Source: Lota lota (Eukaryota > Chordata > Actinopteri > Gadiformes > Lotidae). Taken from it: a DNA stretch of 64,000 bases. Position numbers and translations under genes: made by a program. Positions 40,118 to 53,400 of the stretch are shown one piece after another; positions within the stretch are counted from its first letter, which is position 1, and every line of letters begins with the position of its first letter. The stretch spans positions 3,738,001 to 3,802,000 of the forward strand of contig JACYXH010000363.1 in the NCBI GenBank assembly GCA_026745465.1. The letters run 5' to 3'. Below the pieces are notes generated by a model. That model had not been told where the DNA came from. It worked only from the letters and a program-made list of their open reading frames with translations, and made no database searches.

Positions 40118-43100
40118 GTAAGATTTTTTTTTCAACCAAAGCCAACTATGTGAAACTAACTGTTGTAATCCTGTACAGTTAAATTAAGTAATATATTATA
40201 ATATACCCCAAAAAAGAAATATATATATATATATATATATGTGTGTTTGAACAAAGAAGATTTTGCAAAGTCTATCATCATCATCATCATCGTCATTTCA
40301 AAATCAAAGCTTAAGTCCTAAAGAATCAGTGGAGGTGGAAGTCTACTTCTCTAATTGTATCTATTTTTTCTGATATTGGCACACTCATTGCCTCATATTA
40401 ACAAGCAATGTGTATGACATGTCCTTTTTCAGGCATATCATTGATCTTTTTCTCAAATGTTCAATTAATAGTTCCCCCACCTTTGACAGAACAGCCAGAC
40501 ACATGGATGTTTTAACATTGTGGCCTGAAGATTCCCAGATTTAAAATCAGTAATGGAACCTGAGTATCCACACATGCTCGGAGTTACTCATGCGTTCAAC
40601 TATAATATAGTGCAGTTCCATCTGTTACAGAAACTACAATATGCCATTTACATGGTGTCTTGAATATGCTTACTGGTGTTTATGTGGTGAGGGAAAGTGT
40701 TCATCCTGTTACTTTCATGGAATTTCTGTTGTGTTTATTGTAGCATTATTTTCATGTTGTGGAACTCGTGCATGTGTTGACATGGACCTGCTTCCTTGGA
40801 TTTGTGTATTGAAAGCATCCTCTGGCAACCTATTATCCCAGTGTAGTGCAGGTGGAGTAAAATGTGATGGATGACATATGATGTTGTATTTTTACCCTTT
40901 GATCGAAGGTGCTCTTTACACTGGTGTTGTGTCTTTGCTCTCAATAGAAGTGTTTTTCAATGTTCTTAGGCTACATTCAAGGACAATAAGTGTCAGCCAG
41001 AGACTGCAAGGAAGGTCAACTCATGCACACGACACAGCCCAAAAGTGACAGACAGAGGTGATACATGGTGAGGTACAACAAGGTGCATCATAGTGGGGGA
41101 AATCTAGCCATTAATCAGTTTGCTGCAGTAAACAAGCTACTGCTAAGTTCACCACTCCCAAACAATGAAGAGCTAAAAAGCAACACTGTGGTTTTACGTT
41201 TTGATGCTATCGCAAGCTTAAACAAATTAGCTCATTAAAGGCCTGATCTGGAAGAACAGTGCGGCCAGTAAGTGGTGGTAAGGTAATACAAGGCCTTCTA
41301 GGTATCATGATCATCTCACTTCTCAGAGGTTATCACATTAAACCACAGAGGGACTGAGGAAAGCTAAACATGTGAGAGGATCTCCATCTGACATGGATGA
41401 ACACCTTTGAAATCATCAATATTCAATTACTGCAAAAACTTTCGATTTTGAAAAATGCTTTCAATATATTGATCAAATGAAAGCAGGGCATTCATATAAT
41501 GTTCAGATTTCACTGAATTGTGGAAGCGTTGTTAGTTGTTCTGTGGATAAATTCTAATGTGTATATATGTGGTTAACAGAATCATAAACTAAACCCAAGA
41601 GTTTCCTTTTTAAATGGTGAGTGTAATGTCAAGCAGTACTTAAAATGATTGGTGACCATGTATAAAGTGTTGGAAATTCATATCTATTATTTGTCCAGGT
41701 TAAAAGCCTCCCAGCTGCATTGTTTTATCCGATTGGTTAAAATTATTGAGTTTATTACAGGGCATAGCAAATTATAGAGGAGAATACAGACCAAAGCAAA
41801 CTGTTCCAGTCCACACACTTTAACTATATAATCCTGTTTGGTAATTTAGCATATTATTTAATGATTTACAGTGAATTAATGTGCCGATATTGGGTTTTGG
41901 CTGTGGGTCCAGCACTATAATCAATATCGTGCAATCCGCGGTGGTGACAGTGACGCCATAGCGACGTGTGTTAAATGGTTCAGACGGAGTGTAGACAGGG
42001 GGCACATATGGGGCTAATCCTGCCCGGAAGGAGAACTACCAGTCAACACAGAACAATAAATAAAAACACATTTATTTAACAGTTTTATCATTGAAGATTT
42101 AGAACCATCACATGGGTGCAGATTCATTTTCTTGTCCATAGAGAATTTGCCAGTTCCCTAGCCGATTCAAGATGCAATGTGTTAATGTGTTCCTATGACA
42201 ACAGTCTCCTATGCTACAACTAGACAGTTATTAAAAGAAAAAATACTTGTTGATAATATAATTATTTGGATTATTATATTCTCATGGACAATAATAAGTT
42301 GTATTCATCTTAAAAAATTACAACTACAAATGTGTGTATCCACAATTAACGATTTCAGAGTAGTTTCTGTGTAAATGTCCGCATGAAGCCTGTATTGATT
42401 TAGATTTGTTTTAATAAACGCCATTGGTTTGGCATAATAACAATATCTCCCACATTACTTCTCTGCAACGCTTTGACAAGGTATCAGAAGGCACTGTCTC
42501 TTTAATTGTTTGAATTTATGTATTTATTTCCTGGAAGAGACAGAATTAAACTCATCTAGAAACTGGAAGTGGTGTGAAAATTAGGGGAAAGTGTTGGTAG
42601 GTTGGGATCAGACATAATACAGGCCTAGTCTAGTAGTCTAAGGAGATCCCACGACTGAACGCAGCCACCCATAGATAGTAGTAACTGGCACACTCGCGAT
42701 CTGACTTTGTTTGAATGATGATGACCAGTTGTCAATATTAGATCCTCAACGTCACATATTGACTTGCTATGTTTACTATTGATGTCTGAGAATTTCTTCA
42801 AATACCACTTGAAGTGGGGCATACAAGTCTCAAACTACTAAATCAAGATGCTTTACACATGATTCTATATTATATCAGAGCTGGGCCCAAGGTGAGATCT
42901 TGGAAATGGGCCCCCCCCCTTCCTTACTGAAATAATTGTATTTCATCACTGCTCAGCAAAATCACCAACAATCTACCAGACACTTCCTCTGGTGGTGTAA
43001 ATTGGGACTACAGTAGGCCTAGAATTAGTTTATATACTATACCATTTGGAGCTTGGACAACAAGGATTTAACTGTAATGTTACAAAAGCTGTATTAAGTT

Positions 43101-43385
43101 TGTGACAATCAATGGACCTCAGCTTGGAAAAAATATTTAATGAAAACAAACAAGAATAAGGGGAGCAAAACTGTATGAAAGTGCATATTCAGTTGAATAC
43201 ATTGGATGCAAACAAAACACTTTACTGCAGCAATAATGTCAAAAAGGACATTTAATTAAAAAAACGACTAACTGGTAAGGTCAACGCAATACGAAGAACT
43301 ATCGTATTGCTAATTATTGATTAAATATCATGCAAACATTAACCATGTATGCAGCAAAAAAAGGCGATACTGGCTCTTGGTACAA

Positions 43386-43664
43386 TTAAAGGTGCATTGT
43401 GTAGGATTTAGTGGTGAGGTTGCTGAGCCATGATTCCATTCTGGGCTACTGTAGAAACATGGCCGTGCAACATGGCGGGCTTCGTAGAAGAGGACCCGTT
43501 CCCTATATAGATATGTAAAGGACTCTTTCTAAGGTAACGAATAAAGAAAGATCTTATTTTCATGGGATTATACACTAGTTAAAAAATATGTATGAATATT
43601 ATACAACCGTTCTGCCAAGCTCATTCTGAAAGATTACACTAAATTCTACACACTGCACCTTTAA
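43386..43664. mobile_element. TTAA-flanked MITE, piggyBac-like
   Basis: The 279-bp element is bounded by TTAA at 43386-43389 and 43661-43664. Imperfect terminal inverted repeats of about 21 bp begin AGGTGCATTGTGTAGGATTT on the left and end ACACACTGCACCT on the right. There is no coding capacity. Copies with such ends are common in teleost genomes. The TTAA target suggests piggyBac mobilisation, though family assignment is by appearance only. Confidence 0.8.
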
Positions 43665-44052
43665 GCAAGAATACAATTAAATTAAATATATGATTGCGTA
43701 CAATTTAATTTATCAGCAATTACTTCCATTCAGCCATTTCATGCAGTCTCTAGATTGCAGGAATGGCATTTTCAGGTATTAAATTACAAAGGGCTTCAGT
43801 TTATAGGTAGTCCCCCCCCCCCCCCCCCTTCATACCTCTCCTGTTCGACTGACCCAGCACCATCATGTTAAACAGTATATTCATGTTCATGTCACATTGC
43901 TAAAAAATGGAGATGCCAAAGGGAAATGCTGATTAAAGAGAAACATGTATAGATGCGTGTGTATTTCTGAGCAAGGTTGGAATTATAACGATATTATAAT
44001 TATTGTTATTTCGTGTATTTATTGGGCAGGTTAGGGGGTCCACTGGTTTGAG

Positions 44053-44082
44053 CCCCCCCCCCCCCCCCCCCCCCCCCCCCCC
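44053..44082. repeat. C30 homopolymer upstream of atxn7
   Basis: An uninterrupted C run about 400 bp before the atxn7 start codon; a second run of 17 C lies at 43812-43828. Confidence 0.93.
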
Positions 44083-44485
44083 ATCAAGCTGGGGCCCTAG
44101 GCGTCCTCCCATAAGTTGGGCCGTCTACCGACTAACATCTCTTTGATTAATTTGTTAATTTGAACATGTTTTTTTTTTTTTTGCTTTCCTAATTTGAACC
44201 TTACGAAAAGTGAGAACTTGAATTGCTCGCTGGCCAACTTTTCCGTCAATAAATGTCTGCCTTAAGATGTATAGATGTACACGGAAACAACCGAGTTCGA
44301 ACTACAGGGGCTCAGCGAGCATAAGTACGCGGAAGGGACCAAAACAACACGTTGCCTAACCAGGAATAGAAAAGTACATAAAAACCCACGCACGCTGGTG
44401 TCCATCAGTGGGCAATAGGCATTCTCTCATGAGCGATCGTGTACGTTAAGATTGACTCCTGTTTTGTTACATTGTAGCGGAAAGA

Positions 44486-47400
44486 ATGTCGGAAAGGGCC
44501 GATGATGACGTCAGGGGCGAACAGCGCAGAGTGGCCAGGCAGCTGAAGCAGCAACAGCAGCAGCATATCCAGCGGGGAGAAAGCTCCACAGCAATGGCGA
44601 CTGTTGCGGAGCGGAGATCCCTGCCTAGTCCAGAAATAATGTTCGGACAGCCTTGGAGCAACTGGGTCGATGCTTCCAAACTTCACGGCAACGACGGTAA
44701 GTCACGGGCCGTCCAGAATGGGCGTATCGGCGAAATATTAACATGACGGCTGCCAGTGTTTTTGGCCGATTGCATGCAGTTTTGGGAATATTAAGAAACG
44801 CTACTGGTAGCAACAGCACGAGCAAGCAAGCAAGTGCAACTATTTATTTGTGTGTATCGGATTGACTTGATTCAGGTGCAGATTCGGAGGAAAGTTTAAA
44901 AGACTTCGGGAGGAACCGAGAAGCCATGCGCTTGTGCAGAGAAGGTAAGCGTTTGTTTTTGGCCATAGGTGTGTTTTGATTCTGAGGCTTTGCACACATA
45001 CACAAAAAAGATTGTTACACTTCACAGGCGCGTACATAATTTAAGATCCGCTTACATCGACCATACCACAAAACAAAAAGTAACGACTATGACTATGACC
45101 TAGGCCTGCTTTTGTAAATGTTAAGATTTATAGGTTCAAATAACTTCATATGTGGGTCATCCACAACTTGAGCCATCTAGTGTTAGTAATATAGTAATAT
45201 AGTCCAGGTGTAGTTAAGACTGATATAATGTCATATTACTATTTCATTATTTAGTATTTAGAAACGTTGTGATTAATAGGCTTATTGGGTTTCTTGGAGT
45301 TCTGCTGTTATAGAACTCCCCAAAAATGTAATTATGACATGGAGAAATGCACGTTTTTAGCATTAGTCTACACTTTATTTTAATCGATGAAATATGTAAT
45401 ATGTTATACAATTGCATAATTTAAGCAATTTTCTCATGTCTCAAATTACAATATTAGACTTAAATAGTATGAAATGGTTAAGTACAAAGCTGCTAGGCTA
45501 CTTACAAATATGTTGTCTATTCTTGTCCTCTTATGCTGTCTACATATATTTAGTAACGTGTATCTTAAAAATAGAGTTCCATTAAACTGTTGGTGTGGCA
45601 GAGCTCCTCCAGTATAAAGACAAATCGCTTGCAAACATAAACAAGTACTTCTCAACTGCAAAGCACATGCGCCAACAGGTTATACATACTATATTTACAA
45701 GCACTTGTGAGCACAACATGTGACTCTTCTGTGTGGTCATTCATTAATGTTGATATACATTTGTTGGTGGAAGGTGTCTGTTAATACAATTGATAACCTC
45801 TGATCCATGTTTATGAACATTATGAATACGGACACCATTTCACACTGGTTAAGGGTTTAGAATGTCTTTTTTTTAATCTAACTGTCCTAACAAAGGCAGT
45901 GTTACCAGAGGATTGGGTAAAAAAGTAGACGATTTGAATAAAACCCTGCCCAATAATGTTTTAAACTCCATTAATCCAATTCTGTTATACGGTATCACAT
46001 GTGCATGGACACCTAGGGGTTCATGGACACTGAGGGGTCTCACTCCAGTAGTACATATCTTGCACACGTACATCCGTCTAAGGTTCTAGCCATATTGTCC
46101 CATTTAGATAGCAAAGTAGATTGTTGCGATACCTTCATGCCCTTTTATTGTATGTTGATCTGGGCCTAATCCCTTGCACATTGTCATTAAATTAATTGTA
46201 CATGCACCGGCACATATTTGCGCATCACACTACCATACTCACCAAAGTTAGTTATTTTTTGTTAATGTCACCACGTGTAATCTCAACCACTGGAATTACG
46301 ACTAGAATGGCAGGGCAATTGTTAAGAGCCCTGGCATGTTGATGCCTTGCAAAAAACGACTTTGTATATCAGAGGCTTGACGCCATATCTACCTTTTCAA
46401 TGTACATATCATTTTAATTAATCTTCCACATTAAAGCATTAGGGGTAATATATAAAGTTAAGACAACACAATTTAATAATCAGACTACAGACAGAATATT
46501 CATTAAGTTGAAAGCATTCACAGGCTAGAACACACTTATGTCATATTTCTTTATTAGATGTTTGACACCATAAGTCTAATGTATAGCATAATGTGTTTCT
46601 GGCGGCAAATTCTGAATCAGGTGCACACAAGAGCAGTGCACTTGCAGATTTAGATGCATACATCTGTCAAGTTGTGTTTGGAGAAAAATCTAATTCCGTT
46701 AGTTTGATAATGTGGTCTGGGCCAATAAATAATCTTACATGGACTCCAGTGAGCCCCATAGTATTCTGGTCAACAACCGAACATACAAGGCTTTAGTAGT
46801 TTATAGTAAAAGTTGCCGTCATGAGTCGACAGTCAGTTTGTTTTTTACCGTCTGTTGTGTACCTTTGTAGGTATGTATCATGATGCACATAGCCAGACCT
46901 GCAGCAACTTTAAGGATCTCAAAAGGACATGAGTCAGGACGCAACATCTCATCTACTCATTTATTTATTCTTTTACTAGGCATCCCAGTCTCATCCACCT
47001 GACAGCCTCTCTACAACAGACACAAATGATTACCCCACAATACGGAACGTGCGTGTGTGTGTTAGTTTGTGGCAGATGGAATGGGGTGGGCCTAAAGTTG
47101 AAGTCGGGTTAACTTTATGCAAATGCACACATTGTTTGAAGTTCTTTGCCATTCACATCACACAGCTTTGGGCCCAGTAGGAACGACTACAAACCTTTTA
47201 AGCAGACTGTGGTGGTCCTGTTTAAGGCTGTTGAAACTCAACATTTGTCGTTTTAATCAATTGTTTTCGATGTATTTATGTAATTTGCAGCTTCTATCTG
47301 AATGACATTTACCAGAAAAGTTGAGGTGGAAATTGGCAACTGTTGATCCTGGTGTTTTCTTTCAAAGTTTAAATTGGCACATCTGCAAAACAATCCTTGA

Positions 47401-50400
47401 TTGTCTTTCTGTCTGAGAATTGTTTCTGTTCATTATGAGAACTAAAGCTGAACAAACTATATGCAGTAGAGCTTTGCGGTAATACAGCATAGGTCAAATG
47501 TATACCATTAGAGAAACACAATAAGGCTTTTGTCTGTCCAAGAATGTTTTCCTTGTATAGGTTTCCGTTAGGTTCCTACTCTTGAGTTCTTGGCAGCCGT
47601 ATACTCCACCCATCCAGGATGGATGTAGTTAATCAGTGGTGTATTTGTAAGGGCGTTGGTCCAACATTTTATATAGTCAATTAACATTGTCTCACTATGT
47701 GGTCTGTACATTCTGAGGCAATTGCACAATTTAGTTAGCAAATCAATGGCGCCCTAATCTTCTTTACATCACACATTATTGACTGTAATGACTAATTTGC
47801 GATTGTTTTGGAGATGACGATAACATTTATAAAGCACCTTATTGTATATGTACATACATTTCTTTATGAATTACAGTCAAAAGCAGTCAAACAGTTTGGC
47901 TGCTTTGGGGGGGGGGGGGGGGGGGGGGATGACCCAAATAGATAGTCTGTATGCTGAGGTTATGCTGTTTAGAAATAGACAGGATCGTTGCCCTGCGAGG
48001 TCAGGGAGAATGTTTGGGCGGCAGGGCACACACACATTGGTTACTTACATTCTAATTGAAAGGAACCCAGGCTGGTAGAAAATATTGAACAATTCAGAAA
48101 AAGCCATGCCCTTCTCCCTGCTCAGTATTACCGTTGTCATCCAGTTTCGTCATGGTTACCAACGCTGTGGCTTTCCTCATGAGTACTGTGCCCTCATAAC
48201 ATATTAGGCCTCCATTCTGTGTGTGTGTGTATCTGTGAGTGTGAATGAGGGGGTTACAAGTGCATGATTACACCTCTCTTCCGTGACTCACCACCATGCT
48301 TTTCCCATGGTGTGATGGCGTTTTAACACACACGCCACGCACACACACCCGCGTCACGCCCTGGAGATTATCACATTGATGTGCATGATGAACGTTATCC
48401 CAGAGATCCCATTTCATTTTTTTCTATGTGGGAGGGAGTGAAAGTCAGGATAACTGGGAAATGTAGCATTGAATGTCAGCTGCAGGTCAGGCTCTGCATT
48501 GCTGCGTGTCTGTCTGTGCATGCGTCTGCGTGTGTGTGTCTGTCTGTGTGTGTGTGTAGATGGCTCGGTGGTGCTGAAAGCCAGCCTGAGCTGATACTGC
48601 TCCTCCACCTAGATCATTCATCACTGCCATGGAAGAGGGTGCTGAAATGAACTGGACTCTCATTCCCTCATTTGGTGTAGTGTTCACACACGCCTGTCCC
48701 CCTCCCCACTCCTTCGTTTCATGGCGTCTCTGTTCTCTTTGTCTCACTCACGTCTGGGCGTATGTCTGGACACCGATTTTGTTTTTCCACCTCCACCTCT
48801 TTTTAAGCATTGCTCTATCTTGTTCTCCTCTCGTTCGCGCCGTCTCTCACTGCGATCATGTTCCTCGCATCTCTCGCCTCAGTTGCTGACTTTCTCTTTA
48901 CCCATTTTATCTTCGTCTTGTCCTTGCGTACGGGAACAGAAAAAAAAAGGGAGAGCCAGAACGAGGCTGACACAATGGTGTTCTACCACTTTTCAAGTCG
49001 GGCCATTTCGGCGGTACAGTCGGTGCCAGTGAACTGCATGCAGAGTAGCACAGCAATCCAGCCAGGCAGCTTTTTTTTTTTTTTGGACGAGCAAGTGGAA
49101 CACTTCATCGAGAACACCGTCTGATTCAGAGTGGGTTCTGTTTGATCCTGCCAGTAAAAAAGGCATGTGCTTGTTTGGACTCTAATGTATTCCTGCTGGG
49201 AGGAGCTTATTGAAAATGAGAATACAAATAATGAATATTGCACTAACTATCGTGAAATAAGACTTGATTGAATAGGCTGTACTGGGCACTGCATTGTTGA
49301 TGCAGATAAAATATGCAAGAAGAAAGGCCACAAGTTCCTCAGAACTCCGAGATGGGCATCTGCACTGCTTAAATCGGCATTGTTTATGAGCAATGATTGG
49401 TATCTTTGCATACTTGGTCTCTTTTTCAGAAAAGCAAAGCCCTTAGCGATGCATGTTGGCAAAGCAATTTACCACTCAAATTATATATTGTTCACAAGCC
49501 TCTCCTTAACAAGATTGCTGTTGCCGTTCCCCATGGCAATTCCCAAAAGCTGTGAAAATATGCCTTTTTACTGCATGGCAGTTGAAGTAGACACTTGACA
49601 CTTGATGTCCCATCTAAGATAAATAGTCGCTTGTTGATTCATCCACATCAGACTGCAAATGGCCTCCCAGTTGAGGAAACCGGCCAGGTAGGCCCTTCTT
49701 CAAGTGCCGCCATAATGGCTCTCATTACTTGCAGACTTCACCAGTAGCAAGGCTGAGACTAGAGGACCCTTGATGTTCTCGATGAAGTGTGTACTGGAGA
49801 TCAACTCCAATTCTGCCCTCCACACGTCTCATCCCCATGCCCTAGGCGATATCTCAATTAGCCTCCTTAATTTGGCGTTTTCCAGTTCTCTGGACTGCGA
49901 TGCAAGTTATGATGTTTAGAAAGGAATTTCAGACATACTATGTATTTGCCCTGTTTGGACTGATTTAATTTGCCATAGTGTGGCCTGCTGAGTTCATTAT
50001 TCATATTTAGTTTCAATGGAGTCAGGAATGGGCCATTTATGTAATGTGTAACTTGATATCATTTTTTTTCTCCAAAGGAACTAATCTAAAACTGTTCTTT
50101 CTCAGAATAGCATCCAAGTGTGGATTGTGCACTTTGTTAGAGAATTCGGCCATTGCCAGAAAATTCAGTCTTAGTTGGCATTAAATTCACCTACATTCTT
50201 GATGACTGTGCTACACATAGAACTGCATCCTGTCTATGTGTAGGTCTGGATGTTTCTGTAGACTAGTTAAATTACTTTTGTGCAAAGGTACATTAACATT
50301 TCCTTTTTCTTTATTCTCTTTATTGGCAACCATAGCTCGTAGGGCTTACAGACGTAAAATCACAACAGTTATGACAGTGAAACAGTTAAAACCAGGAATC

Positions 50401-53400
50401 AAACTGCATATAGGAGTTCAAACATATCTAGTTATAATATTACATTGTTATTATTATTATTATTATTACTATTGCAAGTATTCAATTGAATATAGGATAC
50501 TGTACCCAAGTGTCAGAAGGGAATGGGCATTTTGCCCCTAAAATAATTGCAAGTGCCCTTGAAATTGGGATGACGGAGGGGCTTTTAAATGTTCCATAAA
50601 ATAAAGAGTAAACTTCTGTATTTGACTGTTTACTGTCATGCAAAATATAAAAGAATTATAAAATTGTTTGAATATTTAATCCAAAATGCCTCTTAACTTA
50701 TTACATGTTAAACCACTGTACTGTAGTGTACACATGTTAATTAGAATCTGAATTAAATAGTTGCCCCAACTTAGCAACAGGATTGCTTATCTGATTCTCT
50801 ACAAGTGTATTGTGCCTGTTTTCTTGTGTTGCCTTGTAGTTTATTTCCCATTTGGATCAATATAAATAAAAGTAATATAATGTCTTGGTTCTTTGGGTTG
50901 TTATATATAGATCGATTATTTGCAATTGAACATCATTGTTAATGCTTCTCTGACTGTCACCACTACAGGGAAAGAGATTCAATAGAAGTGTTGAACTACA
51001 CCTTCAGTCTGTGATCATTTATTTTGAAAACCCCTGCAACTACACTGTTGCATTGTAAAATACATTGTAAGTACCTCTTTACAGGAGTGAAGGTTTGCTC
51101 CCTGCTGGGGCACTGAGCAAATGTTGCCCTAGTTTATTTACCTCATCCTGACTTCTGCCATCTCTGCTACTTCTACAGATATGCCCATATTTGGCCAGTG
51201 TCCCGCGCAGGACGACTTCTACCTGGTGATGTGCAGCCACTGCAGTCAGGTAGTCAAGCCGCAGGCCTTCCAAGCACATTACGGTAAGTCTCTGGCTCTC
51301 CCTCTCCCTCTCTTACTCTAAAGGAGTTTCATAGTGGAGGGCATAGTGAGTGGCCCATTTAACATCCCGTAACAACAATCTCTTCATCAATTTGCTGGTT
51401 CCCATGGAAAAGATTGAAAGGATATCTGTACGCACACACAGTATGAATACCTTCTAGGGATGTCCCCAAGAATATCCATTGCCATACCATTGGCTTCAAG
51501 AAAACCAAAATAAAGAATTACTTTGAAAGGCCACAGTTATTCTAAAATAGTCAGTACATCATAATATCATGGTAGGAAGCAAGCCATTATAGGTAGAACT
51601 ACCCGTTCGGTACACCACAAAGCTTAAATGAAGTGATCCTTTATTTCAACTCTCTACAATGAATTAAATCCTTAACTGGGAGGCTCATAATAGCAGGCTC
51701 TTTGCATTGAATCTGTGAATAGTCATCTATTTGGTGGTCACAGATGCCTCTTAGACCTTTCTGCTGTTAACACGAACATTATCCCTCCCTGTGATTTAAT
51801 GCTAAGAGTAGTTTGAATGGTGGATAGTTTGAAGGGTTTTAAAGCGAGTGCTAGGTTAAGCCACTCTATGCTAGGCTATGGCTGATGTATGGGAACATAA
51901 GACAGTTGATCAGCAGAAGGGGAAGTTACAGCATAGTTTCTGGCACCTCTGGGATCCCTGCAAGAAACCTGCTTGGGGCTTCAGAGCACCAGCGGCAGTA
52001 GTTCACACATACTCCTCCGGGTATTAACTCCATGTTCTCCCAGCGAGCCGCTTACCCGGTCGCTCCATTCTTCTCAACAACGCAACCTGAGATGATAACA
52101 TTCTCGCCTCCAGCCATTATTGTACCACGCTTTCAGTCCCTAAGTAAAGGGTTAGGGTTGGTGTCATGTGTTCTCCAAGATGTATGTATATGGCTTCTGT
52201 TGCATGCATGTGTTCTGCTAATGTATTATCCAATTCCAAAGTCAAGATTAGGATGCCAGGTTGTGTTTGTGGATAAGTGTGTGGGTGTTTTAACTTCCCA
52301 TCCTACGTGGCCAGTTAAACTGGTTTCCTTCCCCAGTATGCCACAGAAAAGTGGTTAAATAAGCCTCTAGAACAAATAGAAAAATGCTAATATTAACCAT
52401 AGCAATATCCTGTGTTGTTACTATTGGGGAATTCAGCGTAAAAACAATGGTCAATCTAATGGCATTGTAAGGGGAAGGCTGGCAAATATGTTTGCTAGTG
52501 ACACACATTTCAAAGCAGACAATGTGTCTCATTTGTTGAGGTTTGGTGCCGTGAACTTCCATTGTTGTCCAAAAGCACATTAAAACCAGAGTCTCAGCGC
52601 AGAGGAGAAGTCGCTGTATCTATCCATGGGATTAATTAAGCCAATCGTATTTGTTTCTTCAACGTAGTTTATGTGACGACAAGGCCACCTTTTTAAAGAA
52701 TGTGCTGTGTGTGAGCATGGTTCTTTCACGTCCCCTGTCTCACCGTCTGCTAAGAGTCTGTCTGGCAGTACATGAAAGGAGGAGGATCTTTTGAACAGTT
52801 GTTAATCGTTTCATTGGGCAGTGCAGTGATAAGAAATGATATAATTACGCCGGCCTTGTACTTACTTGTATATTAATTTGATGTTGTATGTGGTGGATTG
52901 GGATCATTTAGCTGCCTAATCCACTTCATTAAAACGTTATATCATTGTGCTTGTACTACCACTTGTTTTAAGGGGGAACTATTTCCAATATTGGGGAGGT
53001 TTGTACACATGGGGATGCAAGGTGGCTCTTACAGCGAGGGTTCTTCGAGTCTTGCATGGTTGACTCCGCTCTCCTAGGGTTTTCTCTGGAACCATAATTT
53101 GGTACCAGGTGAATGCTAAATAGTATAGTCTAACTGTGCTACGTTTTCTACAATACTGAAAGTGAGATTTAGACGTAGAGGAGGAATTCAGATAAGTTAA
53201 CAGCTTCCCGTGGTATTGGATGTTGAGAAGCCTTGCAGTTAGAATGGTCAGCGTGTCTGTTGTATCAGAAGAATACAACAGGCTGTAGACTGATCCTGTA
53301 TATGTGATGGTCTTTTCTTACCCTGTGAGTTATTATGCACTGTATGATTTATCTTCACTTGCAGTGAAGTTGTTTTGAAAAATGACCAAATTGACAGTTC

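Larger units (their letters stand above)
38301..44477. other. Interval between thoc7 promoter and atxn7 first coding exon
   Basis: No coding exon is recognised in these 6.2 kb. If atxn7 initiates near thoc7, most of this is its first intron(s). A possible first exon ends at a GTAAGACT donor near 38588, and an internal noncoding exon candidate is listed at 40034-40117. The interval also holds a short (AT)n at about 40217-40240, a MITE at 43386-43664, C17 at 43812-43828 and C30 at 44053-44082. Confidence 0.45.
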
